Origin: Adiantum capillus-veneris
Lineage: Eukaryota; Streptophyta; Polypodiopsida; Polypodiales; Pteridaceae
Length of the DNA stretch: 64,000 bases
Assembly: GCA_014529385.2 (NCBI GenBank)
Contig: CM043962.1
Coordinates: 87,591,680-87,655,679, forward strand
Direction: 5' to 3'
How positions within the stretch are numbered: position 1 is the first letter of the stretch; every line of letters begins with the position of its first letter. Below are positions 1 to 64,000 of the stretch, one piece after another. The position numbers and the translations under genes are program-made. The notes under the pieces are model-generated. The model was not told the origin of the DNA and searched no databases. It worked only from the letters and a program-made list of their open reading frames with translations.

Positions 1-806
1 CATTGTCAGGAATGCGGCAACCTCGTCTCTGTGCAGAGGATCTAGTGAAAGAGATAAATAATGAGATGGGTAAATGATCTGAGAGGCTGGACGCTCGCCA
101 AATAGTAGTAAATCCACCCAGAGCTGCTGCCCAAGGCCCAATGTAAAAATGATCAAGTCGCTCTAATAATCTTCCTTGCTGTCGCTGAAACCCCCACGAG
201 TAATGAAGTGTAGCAGGGTGGTGACCAAAAGAGGGTATGTGCCAGGCGTAAACACCTTGAATAGCTAGAAGAAATCGATCCCAAGCTGGCTGCTCATCGG
301 GAGAAATGGATGATAGAATTGGAGGAGTGATCGATCGCCAGTCAGAGTCGCTCTCGACGTTATTGAAGTCGCCTCCAACAACCCAGGAGTCTACAGCAGG
401 TAGAGCAACAACCAAGGAGGACCAAAAAGTAGCTCTCTCCCGAGGAGTAGTGGGTGCATAGACTGACATAAAACCAATGATAGAGTCCTGAATCCAGATA
501 GCAGACTGCTCTGCCAACGACCAGGGTGCCATGCTGCTGAACTGATGCCAAGTAACGTGGCCCCACTGATATACATACACCGCAACTCTGTCCATGAATG
601 CCTAGAGCAAGCTCCCAAAAAGTGTGAGCTCCTGAGGGCATGAGATTACCAAAGGGAGTGGCAATCTTATGCTCCTGTACGAGTAATATATCCACAGTGC
701 CTACTACATGAGCGTGTAAATCTTTGCGAAGTAAAAGCTTACGTGAACCTCTTACCCGAGAAGTTTGTAAACCATTTGCATTCCAAGAAACTACATGTAA
801 ATCCAT
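1..806 (-). pseudogene. LINE family A ORF2 N-terminus, EEP endonuclease, frameshifted
   Basis: The frame opens MDLHVVSWNANGL, the usual first strand of an exonuclease-endonuclease-phosphatase domain, and has the acidic QEHK motif. Around 480-560 the frame shifts. In the other frame VYAPTTPRER, VVGGDFNN and, near base 60, SDHLPI follow in the right order. These are the catalytic GDFN and SDH motifs. The reverse transcriptase would lie left of the window. Confidence 0.7.
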
Positions 807-838
807 AGTCTGCATGAAAGAATTGGTAAAGTATCTGT

Positions 839-2563
839 CTAACTGCGCATCTTCTTGGAGGCAGTTGGGCCATCCAAGGGGTGAGCTTCAGGCAGGAGGA
901 AAGCAACCCGCAAGCCCTCTCTAAAATATGGTGTCTCATTGCACCAACTGCGAACCTCAGCTTGTTTACATTGCATTACCGATGCTGCAGCTTTGACACC
1001 CCAAATGCGCATAGACATAGGAAGCACCACATCTGAGGATACATGAATGATCATAGGCAATGAATAGCAAGCATATACATCACTCCATTCCATAGCACCA
1101 ATACATGAAGGAAAGTGTGGAGACGATACATCCGGAGCGGAAGTAGACAACCATAAATGAAGCTGAGCCATAGTTTGTGCATGCACAAAATGCAGAACCT
1201 GATCCTCGGACCATTCCTGAGCTGCATGGAATGGAAGGAAAAACGAATGGGTAGGTTGAGAGCGACTGCCTATTAAAGAGGGAACACAACCTGGCTTGTG
1301 ATGCATAAGGTAGAGCTGCACCCGCAATGGTCCTTCTGAGTCACCGCACATTTCAGCTCGATGAGTTCCCCAGGAAAGAGGGCAAGAGCTGAGGAAACTG
1401 CGTGGGACGTAAGTATGAGCGGCTGAGGGAGGGGGTGGACCAGAAGGTGGAGGGGGGGGAGTAAGGGCGAGAGGTAGAGGAGGAAAAGGAAGAGGTAGTA
1501 GCGATGAATGATCCACCTGCATGGGAATAGGGACCTCGGGAAGAGGGGTAGGAACGGGCAAGGGGATGGCAAGTGAAGGAGGAGCTGGTAGCAGAGGTAA
1601 GTGATCCTGGGCTGAAGAAGAAGAAGGGCGAGGAGAAGCAGGAGGTAAGGGAGTGGCGGAAACTTGAGAGGGAGCAGGAGAGTTAACACTGGGGGCTGCA
1701 TGCGGTGTGTGTTGCTGATGAGGACGGAAGGAATGGTTACGACCAACTATTTGCCATGCAGTCTCAGTAGGAACTGAAGCAGAGGGAGCACCCGGAGGCT
1801 GCTGAGGTGCTCTAGTAGTAGTAGTAGGAACCGGCTGTGGACGCTGACCACGTGGCTGAGCCTGAGTGCCACGAGCCGGCTGTTGTTGTCGCCGATGGCG
1901 TGGCTGAGTGGGGCAATCGCGTGACAATGTAGGCACTATCCTGGGTGGCCAGTGACTACCATTCGGCAAGAGTAGTCTATCACGCACAACCACAATAATT
2001 GTATCTGGTAACGAAGTATCCCCAAACACGAGGACCTGAATGCGAGGTGGACCAGATGAGAAGATGCAGGAACCTGGAACTACTGTGCCAAAATGAGCAG
2101 CAATCATCTGAAGGAGATGCTCATCAATAAAATGAAGAGGCATATCCAGGAAGGAGAGCGTCAAAGGGAATCTGGGAATAAGATGCCGACTGTCAAACTC
2201 CTCAGTAGTAAACTCGGGATACCACCTCGTCAAGTATATCATTCTGCGATCAGAAAGTATCGGAGAGCGAGCCAGGAGAGCTGAGGCAGTGGCGGGATCT
2301 GAAAGACGTACCATGAATATGCCTCTACCAAGGAATGAAAGCTCCGAGACCCGTCCCTGAGTCGTGCCCAATGCAGTCTGACACCAATCACGTATAGAAG
2401 AGCGAGGTGGAGACTATCCAATCATCCGGCCAACCAAGGCATGTTGTGCCAAGTGTTGAATTTTGGAGTCAATGCGTGTCAACACTTCACCAGTACAATC
2501 CACGCGACAGGCAAGTGGTGATGGAGCGCCGTGTGTAGCACTCGAGACCGGCAAAGCCGCCAT
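839..2563 (-). pseudogene. LINE family A ORF1, DUF4283-like, one in-frame stop
   Basis: The frame from MAALPVSS at 2563 is open except for one TAG at 2414-2416, between LVGRMIG and SPPRSS. The remaining 510 codons start in a region that looks like DUF4283, the RRM-like RNA-binding domain of plant LINE ORF1 (FLGRGIFMVRL; RDW just before it). A long proline-, serine- and glutamine-rich middle and a C-terminal part without a clear zinc knuckle follow. A single substitution would explain the break, so the copy may be fairly young. The domain name is by resemblance. Confidence 0.6.
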
Positions 2564-2718
2564 GAAGAATGGGGTAGATTGGCAAACGGGAAAAGCAAGA
2601 CCCGAAGTGAAGCTTGGACTCTTTCTCTCTCTCTCTCTCTTTCTCTTTTTCTCGCCTTCCCTTGCAGGCAGGGGAAAGATGCACACAGTGAAGGTTTGAA
2701 ACAGGGAGGGTTTGCGGG

Positions 2719-2834
2719 CTGTTAGGGTTTCGGGGAATTAGGGTTTTCAGGGAATTAGGGTTTTCAGGGGATTAGGGTTGCTCGGAATTAGGGTTAGCAG
2801 GTGGGGCTGTTAGGGTTAGGGTTTCACGGAATCA
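2719..2834. repeat. Degenerate TTAGGGTTT (telomere-like) repeats
   Basis: About eight TTAGGG units spaced by TTTCAGGGAA-like segments. The spacing of about 17-18 bases and the imperfect units differ from a true telomere array. It lies in the leader of LINE family A. Confidence 0.6.
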
Positions 2835-3050
2835 GGCTTGGCAGATGAGGCTGCAGGCAGATCGTGCGCAACGCTGGGCTGAAGGCAGCGCGCGTGTCAG
2901 CAGGCTGCAGGGAGCAGCGCGCGGCGGCAGACTGCAGGCAGCAGCGTGGCGGCAGGCGGCAGTGTGCAGGCTGGAGGGAACGCGATCGCGGCAGGCTGCA
3001 GTCAGCAGAGTTTGCAGGAAGCAGAGTGCGCAGGTAGGAGGGTTCGCGCC
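2835..3050. repeat. GCAGGC/CTGCAG-rich tract
   Basis: Irregular GCAGGCTGCAGGCAGCAG-like repeats with high GC. Similar CAG/CTG-rich stretches precede ORF1 in other LINE copies of the window (about 17320-17400, 22610-22815, 39590-39850), so this is probably 5' UTR. Confidence 0.45.
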
Positions 3051-3080
3051 ACTCTCTCTCTCAGGATATTCATAAATTCA

Positions 3081-3482
3081 TAAAAAATGGTTAGGATGTT
3101 ATCATATCAGTGTGGTAGAGACAAAAAAAAGTCGGTCAGTAATGAGTGATCAATAAATTTGTGATGCATAGGTGTTTAGGGTTAGATAGGTACTGGGTTA
3201 GTAAAAAGAAAAATTTATACCTTGACGTTGAAAGAGGAGATAGTGGATAACCCATTTGAGGAGGGCGTTGCTTTTGTGAGGTGGTCAGAGAAGCATGGGG
3301 ATTGATAATCCCATTGGTCCTTGATGCACATGTCCCAAAAGTCAAAGGACATCCGTGGTTTATGATAATTGTCGTGCATGATGATATTCTTGTGGGCATT
3401 ACTACACAAAATTTTCCCAAATACATTGTGAAATAGGCAAGGGGTAATGGAATGAAAAGAATAATAGACATTGTTTTTAATG

Positions 3483-3533
<51 letters not shown>

Positions 3534-4291
3534 CACGCACACAGAAGCAAGGCGACATCTCTCATGAGCTTTGCTCTCTCAGAAGCAAGGTGCCATCTCT
3601 CATGAGCTTTGTACTGTTGAAATTTTACATAAATAAAAGAAACACCGAAAGAACGCCTATTGACATTATGTACTTCGTTTGCACATTGGCGGCGGACCAC
3701 TCTAATGCGTATCATTTACAATTTTTTCCCTAAATGCTGGTTAACGTATCAAAGGATCTTTACATGATGGCTTGTACCCGTTCCAGTATGGGCTTTATAC
3801 CTCATTGATTAATCACAGATAATATAGCCTATGCTTGTTTGAGTATGGAGTACCCTCTCAGGTGTAAGTGGATGGTGCAACTGGTGTGCAAGCCTTGATG
3901 CACACTGGTTTGTATACAAGTGCTTTCCGTTACCAGCGGGATTTTGAGAGGACTGAAAGAGCATGTCTTAAGGACTTGGTTATCTAGCTCTCTTTTCTAT
4001 GAGGTAGAAACTTTTCAGTTTAGATCTTCATCTTGGCTTCTAACTAACATTCTTGCGCTGTCTTTGGGAACACTCTGTGACCCATTCCTTTGCCTTGCTT
4101 CAGTTGTCCTGGCCTCCAGGAAAGGTATGTTCATTACCGTTTTGATGCAATACGGGGCCCTCATATGAAAGACCTGACTCCTACCTATTTCCCCTATACA
4201 AAATACACTTGAATGCTTGTTGACCAAGATTAATTTCGATGATATGCTCAAAGCTTTTAACTTATAATCAGTTAGTTTGATTAGAACGCAC
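3081..4291. other. Intron 7 sequence without recognised genes
   Basis: AT-rich sequence with a (TC)n tract at 3485-3530. No coding pattern that I recognise. It lies between LINE A and CNX1 exon 7. Confidence 0.5.
3485..3530. repeat. (TC)23 microsatellite
   Basis: Pure TC run in intron 7, with no LINE end next to it. It shows that free TC targets exist here. Confidence 0.95.
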
Positions 4292-62047
<57,756 letters not shown>

Positions 62048-62381
62048 GAGTGGCGACTCCTCTTGCTGTTTCGCTTCTTAAGCGAGCACGCAGCCACGCG
62101 GTTCTTAAACCCAGTTTTGTCTTTTTTTATGAGCAGATTTTCAGCTCGGATGAAAGCTGGATGTCAACGCTCAGAGAAAGAGAGAAGTTTAAAGAATGTC
62201 CCAACATTCCCAACCAATTTCGGGCACATGTCCGAAAGTATAAAAATAAAATTCATGGAATCTTGGGATCTAACCCCGTGGTCCCCCGCAACCCTCACCC
62301 TCCCCGCCCAGCTCCGTTGCGTCCACTTCCCTGTCCATCTCCTCTACCACTTCCTGCTCTACCTCTCCTCCACCCGCACCC

Positions 62382-62425
<44 letters not shown>

Positions 62426-62520
62426 CAGCAAGGAGCCATAAATTGAGCCTAAAGCATAACGGTTACTGACATGATTGTTGTTTTCAACATTGCAGTGGAA
62501 GTGATCATCCATGCAACTAA
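62048..62520 (-). promoter_or_regulatory. Probable CNX1 5' UTR and promoter region with (GA)n
   Basis: This is the sequence directly upstream of the CNX1 start on the minus strand. It holds a (TC)n tract on the plus strand at 62391-62422, that is (GA)n on the coding strand about 350 bases upstream of the ATG. GA/CT tracts are common in plant core promoters. I see no convincing TATA box, and the transcription start cannot be placed from sequence. Confidence 0.35.
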
Positions 62521-64000
62521 ATGATGGTGGCTACAAGTGCGGAACTCCAAGAGCTTTCATGCTTTTTTATTTAGTGTAGTCACCCCATCAGCAAATTTGC
62601 TGCAAAGAGTGCCATGGTGGATGTGGTGCATGTGTCGGAGACACACAATGGCTCTGTACCAAGAGTAGTTATGACCGGGCACAAATGTTCAAGAGCAATA
62701 GTGCAACCAGATTCTCTATTTGCATTGTCGTGGGAGCGGTGAAGTGTTGGCCATGAGATTCATTGGTTGAGAAGGTTGGCGATGATTTCAATGCAAACAT
62801 TTGCAACATATCGGTAGATTTTGATTAGTTTCACCACAGAACATGCATTGCATGTTATCAAGGATGCAAATTCGAATATAGATGTCATTTTGGTGTGGCA
62901 TCTTTTGTAGGAAGATATCAAGCAATTTGTTACCACCAAAGCTCAAGATAGAGAGTAAATCAGAGGATGTGCATGGGCCATTTGGTGATCTTCATATGGG
63001 TAGGCAATTGAGCTCTCACTTCGATGGAGAGGTGCAGATTTTCAGTGCCTCCAATAGAGTAATATCCTATCTTGTGGAAATGATTGTGGGGGTATCCCAC
63101 ATGGGTTTGAGTGCATATCATGTGGTTTATGAGCAAGAGCAGAGGGCAAGAATGAGAAGAGAAAGATGAATTGAAGCAACTATGGTTTCAATCAATAAGG
63201 GTGAAGTGCAAAGTCACTATGCAATGCTTTGCATTCATTGATGCAAGTTCAGGTGGAGTCTAGAGGTGGGTACGAACGAAAGAAACTCTTTGTGGGTGCC
63301 CTCATGTAGACACTCTGATTTCATTGTTTGTCGAAGGAGAAGCCATGAAAACTTTTTTTTACCTATTAACAAGGGTGCATGATGGCCACCCTCATCACAT
63401 AAAAGTATTTGACATTTGAGCATGGGTAAACATGTATCAATAGGATAATGGTGATAGTGTCTCTTGCAATGTTGGTAGGGGATGGAGAGGATCTACTGAT
63501 CTCAATCCTCATATAGGTTGTTGAAAAATGTCACTTGAAAATTCTTTCATTGGCATGCATGCTAGAGGTGGTGTATTTTTGAAAGCGCAGGTTGTTCTTG
63601 AAGAGCTTACTATTTGGGACATCTCTCATGGGATGCGCTAATTGTGAGGCAGGCTAGACATAGGTAGTGATAAAAAAAATTGGGCTCTTTGACCCAAGAA
63701 TTCCAATGCCTAATGAGCACAAGGCTAGGAAGCTATGGTACACAAACTGGGACATGGTGTGGAAGGTCTGGGTTTTTTTATACTAAATGGGAACGAGGGT
63801 TGTGATGTGAAAACACATGCAATCACATGTAGTTGGCAAAGCTCAGGAAAGCTAAGATGTCGTCTCTTGAAAAACACTAATTGCAAGGTATGCTCAACAT
63901 GGGCCTATGATGCATCCCTTTGATGCATATTGTGCATATGAGAGAGGTCTACCTTCTTGCAATGCATGTGTTGTGAATGTAGTTGGCCACCTTATCTTTT
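62521..64000. other. Upstream of CNX1, no gene recognised
   Basis: An open stretch of 95 codons lies at 62882-63169 on the plus strand, but I recognise no family and codon content is not convincing. No LTR, primer site or RNA gene seen. It may be old transposon sequence. Confidence 0.4.

Larger units (their letters stand above)
1..3080 (-). mobile_element. LINE family A, 5' part of the element (cut by window edge)
   Basis: Read on the minus strand: a GC-rich leader with CTG-type and TTAGGG-like repeats (about 2700-3050), a (GA)n tract, ORF1 (2563 to 839), then the start of ORF2 with an EEP endonuclease (806 to 1). The rest of ORF2 lies left of base 1. This is the usual plant L1 layout and differs in ORF1 from the other LINEs here. 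It lies in CNX1 intron 7, in the same orientation as the gene. The 5' boundary is not defined. Confidence 0.75.

Noticed and set aside
62882-63169. 95-codon open frame on the plus strand as an upstream gene
   Set aside because: No recognisable domain, no promoter or splice context, and a length possible by chance.

Overview
This window is nuclear DNA of a land plant with a large, transposon-rich genome. The backbone is one gene on the minus strand: the 5' half of CNX1, the plant two-domain molybdenum insertase. Seven coding exons (60 codons down to 28) are spread from 62047 to 4292, all joined by GT-AG junctions that keep the reading frame. They encode about residues 1-347, most of the MoeA-like (Cnx1E) domain. 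The rest of that domain and the Cnx1G domain must lie beyond the left edge. Two introns are short (489 and 576 bp). Four are 11-19 kb and filled with mobile elements, and intron 7 runs off the window. Long element-packed introns, plant Copia primer-binding sites and TTAGGGTTT-like stretches suggest a plant such as a fern or gymnosperm. The lineage is inference; I see no diagnostic marker.

Layout, left to right. 1-3080: a LINE (family A; DUF4283-like ORF1, EEP endonuclease) on the minus strand, cut by the window edge. 4292-4482: CNX1 exon 7. 5095-8865: a deleted Copia element with 190-197 bp LTRs and a perfect 5-bp target duplication. 10741-23292: a head-to-tail minus-strand array of four LINE copies (B, C, D, E) joined by (TC)n tracts. 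23550-23777: exon 6. 25260-29120: decayed LINE pieces and a 359-bp tandem duplication. 29348-34400: LINE copy F, minus strand. 34400-34870: LINE fragment. 36298-37059: exons 5 and 4. 38280-39270: Gypsy 3' end and LTR. 39430-48705: a plus-strand LINE array G-H-I; G has both ORFs intact. 49080-49690: LINE relic. 50011-50754: exons 3 and 2. 51180-54100: L1-type relic split by an insertion. 54100-56720: LTR-element relic, minus strand. 56900-59900: Gypsy LTR with internal sequence on both sides, hit by a 720-bp hAT-type MITE with a perfect 8-bp target duplication. 59990-61480: Gypsy gag-pol relic. 61868-62047: exon 1, with the CNX1 promoter to its right. 62500-64000: nothing recognised.

The most interesting system is the LINE group in copies B-I. 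Its ORF1 is built like animal/algal L1 ORF1p (coiled coil, RRM-like, C-terminal domain) rather than the usual plant DUF4283 type. ORF2 is EEP endonuclease, reverse transcriptase and a CCHC finger. The 3' ends share a short hairpin and a CTCATAGG...GACGTTA signature, and end in TTTC/ATTTC units and (TC)n instead of poly(A). In nearly every copy the 5' side is also (TC)n on the element strand. I infer retrotransposons that use (TC)n microsatellites, including their own tails, as targets, which would explain the head-to-tail arrays. As I recall, TC-targeting LINEs of the Tx1/L1 group (Kibi) are described from fish; a plant counterpart would be notable.
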